In this document: in pieces, positions 38,782 to 47,048 of the stretch
Position numbering within the stretch: the first letter of the stretch is position 1
Layout of the letters: every line of letters starts with the position of its first letter
Source: a virus
Virus record (IMG/VR): IMGVR_UViG_3300021170_000010
Span: 1-64,000 of that record
Length of the DNA: 64,000 nucleotides
Strand: one strand, 5' to 3'
Notes under the pieces: generated by a model
Seen by the model: only the letters and a program-made list of their open reading frames with translations
What the model was told of the DNA's origin: nothing
Databases searched by the model: none
Made by a program: the position numbers and the translations under genes

Positions 38782-39417
38782 TTAAAGAGCGTACCCGGTA
38801 ATTTGTGTGAGTCCGTTCTCATCGATGCTGTACTCGCACGAGCGGTTCTCGAAGCTGCCGTACGAGTAGCGAAGGCTAAAGAGTACTACCTCCTGGTTGC
38901 TGCTGCTCACGAGCCGCAGGTCCGGCCTCTGATCGAGCAGCGTGTCTATAGCCGGATCTACCGCCTTCGTACGGTCCCACCGGCCTAAGATCGCGAAGTC
39001 GAGGTGTTCTCGGATCTTGAGCCAGAGTTGCCGCTTGTACGGCGCTCCGTGCTTCTCGTCGCGAATCCAGTAGGCTCCGTCTGCGAGTTCGCGGTGCGTG
39101 TAGCCGGAGAAAATTCCGACGCTAAAGTCCGGACGGTATGCCTTGACCGCCAGGATCAGCGCGAGGAGTTCGTCGGCCTGCTGCATCGGTTCGCCGCCCG
39201 ACACGGTGATTCCCTTTGTGCCGACGGCGCAGTGAAGGATGATGTGCCGCGCGAGCGCCTGCGACTCCCAGAGCGTTCCGCCGGAGAGCGGATGCGTGGC
39301 GGGATTGTGGCAGCCGGGGCAGTTGAGCGAGCAGCCTTGCAGCCAAATGCAGGTCCGTAACTCTGGGCCGTTGGCGCGCGTTCCGTGAAGGATCGCGTTC
39401 TGGTGGATACGGATCAT
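38782..39417 (-). CDS. NrdG-like radical SAM activating protein
   Basis: A 211-residue radical SAM enzyme. The cluster motif is C29-x3-C33-x2-C36 in WLQGCSLNCPGCHNP, followed by SGGEPMQQ at about 73-80. The CxxNCPGCHNP pattern is that of anaerobic ribonucleotide reductase activases (NrdG), not of QueE (CxxxCxxCDT). No NrdD was seen in this window, so the partner is unknown. ATGA overlap with the upstream small gene. Confidence 0.7.
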   Translation of the reverse strand: MIRIHQNAILHGTRANGPELRTCIWLQGCSLNCPGCHNPATHPLSGGTLWESQALARHIILHCAVGTKGITVSGGEPMQQADELLALILAVKAYRPDFSVGIFSGYTHRELADGAYWIRDEKHGAPYKRQLWLKIREHLDFAILGRWDRTKAVDPAIDTLLDQRPDLRLVSSSNQEVVLFSLRYSYGSFENRSCEYSIDENGLTQITGYAL

Positions 39418-39605
39418 TGCGTTCCTTTCGTGGCTACTTCTTCAATGTCGATAAGTTTCTGCGCGTATCGAACGCCGTTAAGCGCTGTGCGTAATTTCTC
39501 ACGCGCTTCTGCCGTCATATCGTCCTGCTCAATTAAAACGTCTTGAATTCTGGCGGCGGAATCACGAAGTGAAGATGAAGCTCCGTACGCGTCTTGCCAT
39601 TTCAT
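39414..39605 (-). CDS. Small helical protein
   Basis: A 63-residue helical protein (RDSAARIQDVLIEQDDM, KLRTALNGVRYAQKLI). Coupled by ATGA at both ends. Unknown. Confidence 0.5.
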   Translation of the reverse strand: MKWQDAYGASSSLRDSAARIQDVLIEQDDMTAEAREKLRTALNGVRYAQKLIDIEEVATKGTQ

Positions 39606-40132
39606 CCAATTTCCTCCAAGTCGATACTACGAATCCGCGCCCACTCGATGAACGTTGATTCCATCGGAGATGGGACGCGGTACTGAACGATTGCTAATCC
39701 GCCGGGGTTAGTGATCGAAGACGTTTCGATCTGGCCGTCGCCGCCGAAGACTTCCTGGATGGCATTGAACGTCGAGACGCAACCTCGATCCGGAAGCGTG
39801 AATTCGAACATCATACCGTAGCCTCTTTCTGAGTTTCCGGATGACGGATACCTTTTGAAGTAGAGACCGGAAAAGACGAACGGCGGATGCGGCGTCGGCT
39901 TTACTCCGTTTAAAACGTCCTTGATCGTCACGGATTTGACCGAGTATGAATCCGTCCGGTACCAGTACGGGTTCTCGCCCATGCAGAAGACGCGGCAGCC
40001 GTGGAGCGTATCGTTGATATACGGCGAGCCGTAGCGGTCCGCGTAGACGTTCCGCTTCTCAGTAATCTCGCGCTGGAAGACGTCATTGGAATATATACGG
40101 ACGCGGACCTCGAACTTGCCGAGCTTCTTCAT
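39602..40132 (-). CDS. Hypothetical beta-rich protein
   Basis: A 176-residue protein from ATG 40132 (ATGA overlap). Mostly strands (FEVRVRIYSNDVFQRE, SVKSVTIKDVLNG, GYGMMFEFTLPD). Unknown. Confidence 0.5.
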   Translation of the reverse strand: MKKLGKFEVRVRIYSNDVFQREITEKRNVYADRYGSPYINDTLHGCRVFCMGENPYWYRTDSYSVKSVTIKDVLNGVKPTPHPPFVFSGLYFKRYPSSGNSERGYGMMFEFTLPDRGCVSTFNAIQEVFGGDGQIETSSITNPGGLAIVQYRVPSPMESTFIEWARIRSIDLEEIG

Positions 40133-40431
40133 ACGTCGATTCCTTCCGCGCGCAAGCGCTGCGCTAAATCGCCGCGATTCCATTGAAGGAAGCCATCTAC
40201 CTGATCGGGAAAGCCGATCCGGAGCCGCGCGAGGTTATCGTCGTCAGCTTTCATAATCGCTTGCGCGAGCGCCGTCTGGAAGTCTCCGAGAAGGCCGAAT
40301 TGCCACTTCAGCACGAACTTGGTAGCGTCGGTAAAGTCCGAAGATACGAGAGCCTCGGCGACGCTCTTAGGAATGGTTCTCCCCGGATTCTCCCATGGAA
40401 GAGACAGAGGACGATTAACGAATCCGCTCAT
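40129..40431 (-). CDS. Conserved phage protein
   Basis: A 100-residue protein (FVNRPLSLPWENPGRTIP, then helices FQTALAQAIMKADDDN). Shared with other phages by appearance; no role known. Coupled. Confidence 0.5.
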   Translation of the reverse strand: MSGFVNRPLSLPWENPGRTIPKSVAEALVSSDFTDATKFVLKWQFGLLGDFQTALAQAIMKADDDNLARLRIGFPDQVDGFLQWNRGDLAQRLRAEGIDV

Positions 40432-40610
40432 GCTTTCTGGTCCTCCTTCTGCCGGACGACTTCGAGGTACTCCGGCTTGTTGCGAATCGTCTTGGTCTTG
40501 TCGCCTCCGGCGAAGTCGGCAAGAACGCGTTCGCAGCCTTGACCATGAAAATTTTTCAGGTCAATTTCCGATTCGCCCTCTTCATCTACGGTGATGCTGA
40601 TCTCTTTCAT
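40428..40610 (-). CDS. DUF2997 protein
   Basis: A 60-residue protein: KEISITVDEEGESEIDLKNF, GQGCERVLADF and KPEYLEVV match DUF2997. This domain usually lies beside DUF1257 (Ycf35) and a Ycf46-like AAA protein; both occur here within 4 kb. Function of the set is not established. Confidence 0.65.
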   Translation of the reverse strand: MKEISITVDEEGESEIDLKNFHGQGCERVLADFAGGDKTKTIRNKPEYLEVVRQKEDQKA

Positions 40611-41488
40611 GCGCTTCTCTTCCCTTTCTGTGCGGCAAGCCGCTCTTCGTGAAACCGTTTAACGACTTCGTAGATCGCTTCCGGCCAAATGCAGTACGTC
40701 CAGAGGTTTCCTTTACCGTTCGGAAAGCTGATCTCGTAGACGCCCCCGAACGCTCCCCCGAGCGTACAGATCTTCTCGCCGGAAGTATCTTCGATCACGT
40801 CTACCATCGAATCGGCCATCTTAAAGCGCGCGAGGCCGGACGTCTGTCCAGGCTCCCAATCGAGGCAGATCGGAAGTTTGATCTCTCCGATAGGAGTCCG
40901 CAGCTTTTCACGAAGTTTCCGCGTCTCAGCATCATTCCGTTTCTTCGTTTCTTCACCGGCTTTAATGCGCTCCTGGAGGGCGACTTCGTTTGCTCGCTCA
41001 TCTTCCGCAAAGGCCGCATCTAGTTGCGCTTCTTCGATGCGTTCGATCTGCTTAACGTCCGGTGCGGGAAGACCGTTCATAGAACGCCACCACGCCGGTA
41101 TTGGGTCACCGTGTCCGTCGTCTACTACGATGTTCGGTAGGGATAGGCCGCGTTCCTCAGCTTCGACAGAAACGTAGTTGTTATACGTAAACGCGGAGAC
41201 CACTACGACGAGAGCGCTAGAGTTATCTTCCGCCCACTTAACGAGGTAGCGCGCGTTGTCTTCCATGAGCGAAGTTCCAGGAAGCATTCCGCCGAAGTCG
41301 TATATCACGAGATCAGTTCCGACCTTGATGTCTCCGGGAGAATGCGCGCGGTACCACGCTAGTTTCGCAGGAGCTACGCGCTCTTTATATTCGCGTACGT
41401 GGTCCTTGACTTCTTGTTCCGGAGAGAATTCTCCGAATCCGTGGCCCATCGGATCGACAATGATAGCCGCCTTGATCTTCTGCGGCAT
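40607..41488 (-). CDS. Phage protein of unknown function in the DUF1257 cluster
   Basis: A 293-residue protein: an alpha/beta N-terminal half (IKAAIIVDPMGHGFGEFS, TDLVIYDFGGMLPG, NSSALVVVVSAFTYNNYV), a charged helical middle, and a beta C-terminus (EKICTLGGAFGGVYEISFP). No motif recognised. It sits between DUF2997 and DUF1257. Confidence 0.55.
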   Translation of the reverse strand: MPQKIKAAIIVDPMGHGFGEFSPEQEVKDHVREYKERVAPAKLAWYRAHSPGDIKVGTDLVIYDFGGMLPGTSLMEDNARYLVKWAEDNSSALVVVVSAFTYNNYVSVEAEERGLSLPNIVVDDGHGDPIPAWWRSMNGLPAPDVKQIERIEEAQLDAAFAEDERANEVALQERIKAGEETKKRNDAETRKLREKLRTPIGEIKLPICLDWEPGQTSGLARFKMADSMVDVIEDTSGEKICTLGGAFGGVYEISFPNGKGNLWTYCIWPEAIYEVVKRFHEERLAAQKGKRSA

Positions 41489-41490
41489 GG

Positions 41491-41895
41491 CTATCGCGCT
41501 CCGAAGCGGAGCATCACCTTTCCCTTAACCACTTCTCTTCCGAGAAGGACGTGGCCCTTCGCGCGGGCGACGGCCATGTGGCGCTGGACGGTATACCCCT
41601 GCTTTAACTTCCCCATCCAGGTATCGTCGAATTTAGCGCTATGATCATACGCGGAGATAACGGCCTGATAGGTTCCGTCTGGCTGTTTAGAGAAGCCGAT
41701 ATCATTCGACGCGCTAATCCCGGTATTCTGGCGTCTGATTATGATATTAGCCTTCTCGTTTCGCTGGTCTCCGCCGTATCCGTAGAGGGGTTGCGCCTCG
41801 GAATGGACTTCATATTTGAACCCCATGTCATCGAGCGCCGCGCAGAGATACCGTTCATCGCGGATCGTAGTCTCAAAAATTCCATACTTTGACAT
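41491..41895 (-). CDS. DUF1257 (Ycf35-like) protein
   Basis: A 134-residue protein from ATG 41895 (MSKYGIFETTIRDERYLCAA). The start SxFxxIxTxIxDxxxL and the AVARAKGHVLL end match DUF1257/Ycf35. In chloroplasts and cyanobacteria Ycf35 is conserved with Ycf46 AAA proteins; role unknown. Here the AAA gene is separated from it only by an HNH cassette. Confidence 0.7.
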   Translation of the reverse strand: MSKYGIFETTIRDERYLCAALDDMGFKYEVHSEAQPLYGYGGDQRNEKANIIIRRQNTGISASNDIGFSKQPDGTYQAVISAYDHSAKFDDTWMGKLKQGYTVQRHMAVARAKGHVLLGREVVKGKVMLRFGAR

Positions 41896-41915
41896 TTTAC
41901 GGTTGTCTCCTATTC

Positions 41916-42356
41916 TTAGTTTGTGGAATTCCAATGGTCTCGTTGCCATTGATTATGGCAGATACTGCAAAATCGGCTACCGCTAGCTGAGTTAATAGAA
42001 TCGTACGGATGGCCGTTTTTGCAATGCGTCTTACGGGCGTTAATAGCTGCTGGAGATTCGCCGCGTTCTTTATTGATTGAGAGAGGCACTGGATCTAGAT
42101 GTGATGGACGAACACATCGTCTATTTCGGCAAAGATGATCAAGCGTTAGACCGTCCGGGATTGGTCCGACGGAAATCTCGTATGAATAGCGATGGGTTAA
42201 TAGCACTCCACGTGGACGACGATTAATTTGGCCATATCCTGTAGCAGCCATAATGTATCCGGTCCATTCCCAACACGCACCTAAGTCCGGCCTTATAATC
42301 GGTCCATCTTTATTAACGCGCTTCCAGAAGTCCGATTCCGTAGCTCTAGCTGACAT
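41916..42356 (-). CDS. HNH homing endonuclease
   Basis: A 146-residue protein with CWEWTGYIMAATGYGQI, HRYSYEISVGPIPDGLTL, DHLCRNRRCVRPSHLDPVP and N-x-ERGES, the classic phage HNH (NUMOD-free) plan, and a C-terminal zinc pair (CKNGH..CSICH). It probably nicks or cuts DNA to spread itself. Its A/T-rich codons and its own promoter suggest recent insertion between DUF1257 and AAA genes. Confidence 0.85.
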   Translation of the reverse strand: MSARATESDFWKRVNKDGPIIRPDLGACWEWTGYIMAATGYGQINRRPRGVLLTHRYSYEISVGPIPDGLTLDHLCRNRRCVRPSHLDPVPLSINKERGESPAAINARKTHCKNGHPYDSINSASGSRFCSICHNQWQRDHWNSTN

Positions 42357-42480
42357 GGCGTCTCTCCTGATCCCAGTACGGAGAATGGCACTTCGGGCAA
42401 CAGCGCGGTTCCTTCGTAGACCTGCGCCACCATACGTGAAGGCAGCGCAGGCAGTGTAGTGGATTCTTGATTGATCGCAT
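42346..42480 (-). CDS. Zinc-finger mini-protein (SPYWD type)
   Basis: ATG 42480 encodes 44 residues: HCLRCLHVWWRRS, EPRCCPKCHSPYWD. This single zinc ribbon (CxRC..W.R..P..CPxCxSPYWD) is common in phages and archaea. It overlaps the HNH start by 11 bases and probably forms one cassette with it. Confidence 0.6.
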   Translation of the reverse strand: MRSIKNPLHCLRCLHVWWRRSTKEPRCCPKCHSPYWDQERRHVS

Positions 42481-42485
42481 ACCTA

Positions 42486-42532
42486 TAGCGTAATACGATA
42501 ATAATATATTACGCTACTAGTATTTTTACTAG
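42486..42532 (-). promoter_or_regulatory. Palindromic operator/promoter of the HNH cassette
   Basis: Perfect arms TAGCGTAATA (42486-42495) and TATTACGCTA (42507-42516) are followed by a second dyad CTAGTA-TTTT-TACTAG (42517-42532). On the minus strand GCGTAATAT (42514-42506) fits the -10-like box. The A/T-rich block lies directly before the mini-gene at 42480 and right after the AAA stop. Confidence 0.5.
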
Positions 42533-44061
42533 CCGTTTACCTCCAGGAGCCGTGCTCCGTGCTGTTCTTCCTGCCGTTTCCGCTCGTACGTTCCCGCGTA
42601 GGAAGCTGAGATGAACTTGCCGTCCGCCTGTTCGCGGAGGCGCTGAATGACATCCGGCGAAGACTTCGCGACCGGAACGATGTAGGCTGATGCTTCGATC
42701 AGAGAGATCCGGAAGCGGTATGCCGTCTGGCAGCACGTCTGAATCTCCGCACCGGTCCAGTCCTTGTCGGAAGGGATCTTCGCCTGCGCGGACTTCAGTC
42801 CGTACTTGCTGATGTAGAGCTTCCAGATCGCCTTCTTCTCTTCGTCCGTCGGGAGATCGCAGAAGAAAGTTGCGCTCTTGAACCGGCGCTTCATCTCCGG
42901 TGAGAGAGTTCCGAAGCTATTGCACGTCGCGATGACGAGTACGTACCCCTGCGATACGGCGTCGATCACCTTGAACGTCTGGCGCAAGGCGAGTCCGCTC
43001 TCCCCGACGAGGCTAGACTTCATCGCCCCGAGGTCGAACGCGATGGTCGGCTTCTTATGGCTGCCGCCGGTGCATTTGGCGAGCATCGACTTGCCGCTGC
43101 CAGCCGGTCCGATCAGCAGAACGGCCTGAATGTTCTTCCGCTCTCCCATCCACGTCAGGAGCGCTCCGACCATCTCGGTCGATACTCCGGACGTATCGGT
43201 TCCAGCTCCGGCCAGCTGCTTTTCAATTTCGTCAATCCAAACGACGCAGCGCGGCGGGTCCTGTCCGGCCATCATCCGCTCGAAGTACTGGATCGCGTTG
43301 TCCGAGCCGCGCATGTCCGCGAACGTCTCGCCTCCGCGCCAGACCGTCAGGCCCTTCGTCGCTTCGATCATGGACCGCTTCCGGTCCCAGAGGTCGTCGA
43401 TGGCGAGTCCAGCCTTGCTGATCGACTCCGCGCAAGCCTGCTCTGCAGGGAAAGCCGCCAGGCCGGAGATCGCTTCAACCGCGTCTCCGAGATCGTCCGG
43501 CGCTTCGAGTTTCGCGCTCTTGTAGATTAGCCGGACGATAATACCGAGTTGCTTTTCGTCCGGCAGCGGCTCGTCGATCACGCGGACGTCCTGCTGGATC
43601 TCGGTGGGAAGGTCCATAGCCGGACAGACGAGCACGAGCATCCGTCCGGACGACTTGTAGTAGTCGCGGAGATTCCAGACGGCCTGAGAGACGCCGAGTT
43701 GGCTGATGACGCGGTGGGCGTTCAGGAAGAACGTGATCGCGCCGTTCATCCGCATTCTTCCGCTTTCGTCCGGTTCGCTACCCTGAATCCCCATGAGGAC
43801 CTGGAGCGCCGTGACCGGATCTATGAGTTGATCTGGCATTATTCCTTCCGGCATCCGGAGATCCTTAACAGCCTTCGCTCCGGCTTCTCCGAGTCCGCCG
43901 ATGCCGCGCACGATATCCCACTGGATAAACGGCGTTCCGTCTCCGTTGAATAATTCGCGGATGGCCTTGATCGTCGCAGCGGGGTCCGCCGTCTGGACGC
44001 AGACGATGGGTGTGCACGCGGTTCGCGCCGCGCGGAATTGAGTGATGAGAGTCTTCGTCAT
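42529..44061 (-). CDS. Ycf46-like AAA ATPase with permuted motif order
   Basis: A 510-residue protein from ATG 44061 (AAAGGA upstream). Residues 90-200 resemble the N-terminal half of Ycf46 (ALQVLMGIQG, AVWNLRDYYKS, IQQDVRVIDEPLPDEKQL). In the AAA part the Walker-B-like WIDEIEK (275-281) and LLTWMGER precede Walker A GPAGSGKS (318-325); sensor 1 IATCNS (377-382), RRF and the GAEIQTCC sensor-2 helix follow. In ordinary AAA proteins Walker A comes first, so the core is circularly permuted. Partners are likely DUF1257 and DUF2997. Confidence 0.75.
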   Translation of the reverse strand: MTKTLITQFRAARTACTPIVCVQTADPAATIKAIRELFNGDGTPFIQWDIVRGIGGLGEAGAKAVKDLRMPEGIMPDQLIDPVTALQVLMGIQGSEPDESGRMRMNGAITFFLNAHRVISQLGVSQAVWNLRDYYKSSGRMLVLVCPAMDLPTEIQQDVRVIDEPLPDEKQLGIIVRLIYKSAKLEAPDDLGDAVEAISGLAAFPAEQACAESISKAGLAIDDLWDRKRSMIEATKGLTVWRGGETFADMRGSDNAIQYFERMMAGQDPPRCVVWIDEIEKQLAGAGTDTSGVSTEMVGALLTWMGERKNIQAVLLIGPAGSGKSMLAKCTGGSHKKPTIAFDLGAMKSSLVGESGLALRQTFKVIDAVSQGYVLVIATCNSFGTLSPEMKRRFKSATFFCDLPTDEEKKAIWKLYISKYGLKSAQAKIPSDKDWTGAEIQTCCQTAYRFRISLIEASAYIVPVAKSSPDVIQRLREQADGKFISASYAGTYERKRQEEQHGARLLEVNG

Positions 44062-44213
44062 GCGGCCTTCCTTTCTTTCCGCAGAGCCGCCGGATTGCCG
44101 CAGGCGAAGCATTTCGCCGTTGCGGTTCCTTCGCTTGAGACGGTTATCACAGCCGTCGGATGAGAACATTTAACGCACGGCATCAACGTTATCGCGTACT
44201 TGGTCTTCGTCAT
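44058..44213 (-). CDS. Zinc-ribbon mini-protein
   Basis: A 51-residue protein (PCVKCSHPTAV ... AKCFACGNPAAL), a four-Cys ribbon. ATGA overlap with the AAA gene and coupling upstream. Confidence 0.55.
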   Translation of the reverse strand: MTKTKYAITLMPCVKCSHPTAVITVSSEGTATAKCFACGNPAALRKERKAA

Positions 44214-44590
44214 TTCTTGCCTTTCTCCTTCGCGGCCATAGACCGCAGTTTTTCGATGATCGAATTGAGGGTGACCTGAGTCTTATGCGCTTCGAGGTCA
44301 TCCCAATGATTCAGTCCGCAGCCGGAGCACTTCTCCTTCTTCGGGCGTAGCTTCGTAGCGTAGCGCTTTAGGATAACGAGCGCTTCGAGAGCCGCCTTAC
44401 CGCCTTCGGATAAAGCCGCGCAGGTCGGATTATCCGGATGATGATAACTGCGGCAGGATTCGCACCACGGGAAGCCGTTCTTATCGTCTCGATAATGAAA
44501 CGGACACGTCGATTGCGTTCCTTCGAGAACGCGCTTGCAATGATCGCACGTGTCCGGCCTCATTCCGGCTGCGATGGTTAGGTTGTTCAT
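44210..44590 (-). CDS. Zinc-binding protein with three Cys pairs
   Basis: A 126-residue product from ATG 44590 (ATGA). Pairs CDHC, CESC and CSGC with intervening His suggest two or more zinc sites; the rest is helical. Unknown role. Confidence 0.5.
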   Translation of the reverse strand: MNNLTIAAGMRPDTCDHCKRVLEGTQSTCPFHYRDDKNGFPWCESCRSYHHPDNPTCAALSEGGKAALEALVILKRYATKLRPKKEKCSGCGLNHWDDLEAHKTQVTLNSIIEKLRSMAAKEKGKK

Positions 44591-44880
44591 GATGCCTCCT
44601 TGCGCGGAGCGTTCATAGCCGCGCCCGACTCCGTCATTTCCTTGATGCAGACCGGGCACAAGAGCATACCGGCGAAGGCGACGCCGTGGGATATGCAGAC
44701 CGTCCGCTCGCAGTCGCATTCGAACTGCGGACAGCCGGAGCAGAGATCCGCGCCGCACGTCGCGCACGGCTTCGTTTCGATCAAGGCGTGCTCTCCGTCT
44801 TCGTCTGCCTGGATCGGAACGTGGTGAAGAGCGCGGCAGCGCGCGCATTCGAGAAGGACCTTCGAGGGAAGGCTAGCCAT
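44587..44880 (-). CDS. Cys-rich zinc-binding protein
   Basis: A 97-residue protein with CARCRALHH, CATCGADLCSGC, CDCERTVC and CPVC, like a treble-clef or double ribbon. Likely metal-binding; role unknown. Confidence 0.55.
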   Translation of the reverse strand: MASLPSKVLLECARCRALHHVPIQADEDGEHALIETKPCATCGADLCSGCPQFECDCERTVCISHGVAFAGMLLCPVCIKEMTESGAAMNAPRKEAS

Positions 44881-45304
44881 AGTTGACCATTCCTTCCGCG
44901 TCGATGGCCGCTTGGATGATCGCGGAGAGTTGCGTTAGACGTTCGGTGAAGTAGCCGTCGTCCGTTCCGCATTCGATCCAGCGTCCGCCGTTCTTCGTAC
45001 GGGTTTCTTCCGTCGGTCGTCCGGTATCGAGAGCGGGAACCGCGATTAGCGATTGAAGCGCGAAGGTAACGCGCTCCTGAAGGTCCTGAAGCGAGCCGTC
45101 TCCGAACGTTCCGCAGTATTCCGCTCCGGGGAATCCGAGGAGTTCCATGATGCGGCAGAAGTTTCCGTTGGCGACGTTTAGCTCCCACGGATTCTGATTG
45201 GTCTGAATGCGTCCGTACTCGGCGTTATCCTCGAAGGTCGGCTGCCAACCTTCCGGCGCGAGTTCCGTTCCGTCACTGCTATACGCTGAAAACGTTACGC
45301 TCAT
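44873..45304 (-). CDS. Conserved phage protein
   Basis: A 143-residue protein. FSAYSSDGTELAPEGW, NVANGNFCRIMELLG and RWIECGTDDGYFTERL; similar small proteins are found in other phages. Unknown function. It overlaps the next gene by 8 bases. Confidence 0.5.
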   Translation of the reverse strand: MSVTFSAYSSDGTELAPEGWQPTFEDNAEYGRIQTNQNPWELNVANGNFCRIMELLGFPGAEYCGTFGDGSLQDLQERVTFALQSLIAVPALDTGRPTEETRTKNGGRWIECGTDDGYFTERLTQLSAIIQAAIDAEGMVNYG

Positions 45305-45315
45305 AGGATCTCCTT

Positions 45316-46860
45316 TTAATCGCAGTCCATCGTCTGGAGGTAGATCGGCGAGACGCCGAAGAACGCTTCCGTCTCGGCCTTCGCGCGGTGATCGAAGCGC
45401 GACTGCTGGCGTCCGGTATAGAGCCGGTATCCGGTTCCGAAGCCGGACGGCGTGAAGCTGTGGGATTTACCGGCCTTGAGTTCTGCCGTTACCTGCGCCT
45501 TCAGTTCCGGCGTGGCCAGGAAGCCGAGACCGGGGATCGACTCCGACCGGTCGATCCGCGCGCGGGATTCCGCTACCCGCTTAATTTGGTCACGGAATCG
45601 CTGTAGGACGTCCTCTACGGTGTCCGCCAGTTGCAGGTAGAAGGAATCCTCTACCCCGGTCCGGTCGAACGTCCTGACGCCCTGAGACGTCGTGAACGAG
45701 GTATGGCCGGAAGCCTTCGAGTCGTAGCTTGCGGGTTTCTCCTTTCCGGCATTTCGCCCGTAGAAGCGGAGCGTGATCGTGATACCGTCCGGCGACTTTG
45801 CCGTAAAGGTCGGCGTGATGAGCGCCTTGTCTCCGTATCCCCACCGGTCTTCTCCGACGGCTCCGGTCCATCCGGTGAACTCCGGAAGCGGTACGAAGAC
45901 GTCCGGAAGCTCCGGACAGAAGGAACCGTCCGCGTGGCAGATCGCCGCGAAGAGATCGGTAGCGGAGAACTCGACCGGCTTCCGGTGCTCGCGGCAGGTC
46001 TTCTCGATGATGGTCGCGTTCGGCGGCGCTTCGCCGTCGTGAACGTGCCACTCGTCCGGACCGTTGAAGAGATGCGGACGGTCCGAGTAGTGAGACGCCG
46101 AACAGTGGAAGATCACTTCGGAAGCGGCTGCGCTCGCGGCCAGCTTGTCAATGTCGAGGCCATCCGGCGTAAGAGAAGCCTTGACCGCTTCCATCGCTGC
46201 GAACCGCGTCATCCCGAGAACGATGTGCGCGATCTGGTCGATATGGAGAGGCACTTTATTCCAGGCCTTCTTAAAGACGTCCGCCACGAGGTCCTTACGG
46301 CGGTCGAATCTGCGGATCTGATACTCCGCGTTCAGGTCTTCTCCGAACGGACGCCAGAGGAAGCTCTTCGACGGATCGGTGAGTTCCGCGAGCGTCCGGT
46401 TCGGAACCGTGACGTACGTCTTTCCGACTTCCCCGTTCTTCCGGAGGAGCCGGATGATGACCTGGCCGACCATCGCGCGGGCGTAAGAAGCTATGTTCTC
46501 CGGGTGAACCGTCTCGCGCGTGACGATCTCGATGCGCCCCTTCTCGCCGGCGAGCTTCATCGTGAGTCCCGGCTTCTGCTGGTAGCGGTCGAGGTACTTC
46601 CACTCGGCCATCAGCGTGCCGACCGGCCACGGAGTCTTGACGCTCTCTAGCGTGATCCGGTCCGATTCCGCCTGGAGCGCTTGAGCCGCTAAGTTAACGG
46701 TATTCGTCGCTTCACGGATACGATCACCGAATAGCGTGTAGATCGTTCTGTTTAACTCCGCTTCGAGCGCGGACTTCTTAGCGTATTTCTCACTCTCGAT
46801 CTTGCTCTTGCTTTCCCGAGCGGCGTTAAGAGCCGCGCGGAGTTCTTCGATGTTCGGCAT
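45316..46860 (-). CDS. Large phage protein of unknown function
   Basis: A 514-residue protein from ATG 46860 (GAGG upstream). An N-terminal coiled region (LNAARESKSKIESEKYAK) leads to a mixed domain (EWKYLDRYQQKPGLTMKL, MVGQVIIRLLRKNGEVG) and a beta-rich C-terminal part (DGITITLRFYGRNA). No motif recognised. It is the largest unknown in the minus region. Confidence 0.55.
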   Translation of the reverse strand: MPNIEELRAALNAARESKSKIESEKYAKKSALEAELNRTIYTLFGDRIREATNTVNLAAQALQAESDRITLESVKTPWPVGTLMAEWKYLDRYQQKPGLTMKLAGEKGRIEIVTRETVHPENIASYARAMVGQVIIRLLRKNGEVGKTYVTVPNRTLAELTDPSKSFLWRPFGEDLNAEYQIRRFDRRKDLVADVFKKAWNKVPLHIDQIAHIVLGMTRFAAMEAVKASLTPDGLDIDKLAASAAASEVIFHCSASHYSDRPHLFNGPDEWHVHDGEAPPNATIIEKTCREHRKPVEFSATDLFAAICHADGSFCPELPDVFVPLPEFTGWTGAVGEDRWGYGDKALITPTFTAKSPDGITITLRFYGRNAGKEKPASYDSKASGHTSFTTSQGVRTFDRTGVEDSFYLQLADTVEDVLQRFRDQIKRVAESRARIDRSESIPGLGFLATPELKAQVTAELKAGKSHSFTPSGFGTGYRLYTGRQQSRFDHRAKAETEAFFGVSPIYLQTMDCD

Positions 46861-46862
46861 GG

Positions 46863-47048
46863 TTAATTGACCTCCACGTATTCCATCATCAGTTGAAGCG
46901 CGGCGTCGTAGGACGCGCACGCGAACAGGCGAGAGTTAAACTCCTTCGCCTTCTCGGGTTGGCCAGCGGTCTTCAGCGCGCGGGATACCTTCCCAGCAAG
47001 CGTGAAGACGTTTCCGTCGGTTCCGGTCAATTTCACTTTCGGCTTCAT
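46863..47048 (-). CDS. Small conserved phage protein
   Basis: A 61-residue protein (VKLTGTDGNVFTLAGKVS, ALKTAG, LMMEYVEVN) of a common phage type. AAAGGAG eight bases upstream. Abuts the 45316 gene. Confidence 0.55.
   Translation of the reverse strand: MKPKVKLTGTDGNVFTLAGKVSRALKTAGQPEKAKEFNSRLFACASYDAALQLMMEYVEVN

Noticed and set aside
38782-39417. QueE (7-carboxy-7-deazaguanine synthase)
   Set aside because: QueE has CxxxCxxCDT-type context and different flanks; the CxxNCPGCHNP motif fits NrdG.
45631-46650. A 339-codon plus-strand frame opposite the 45316 gene
   Set aside because: Arg/Val-rich shadow with no promoter or ribosome site; the minus gene is coupled to its neighbours.
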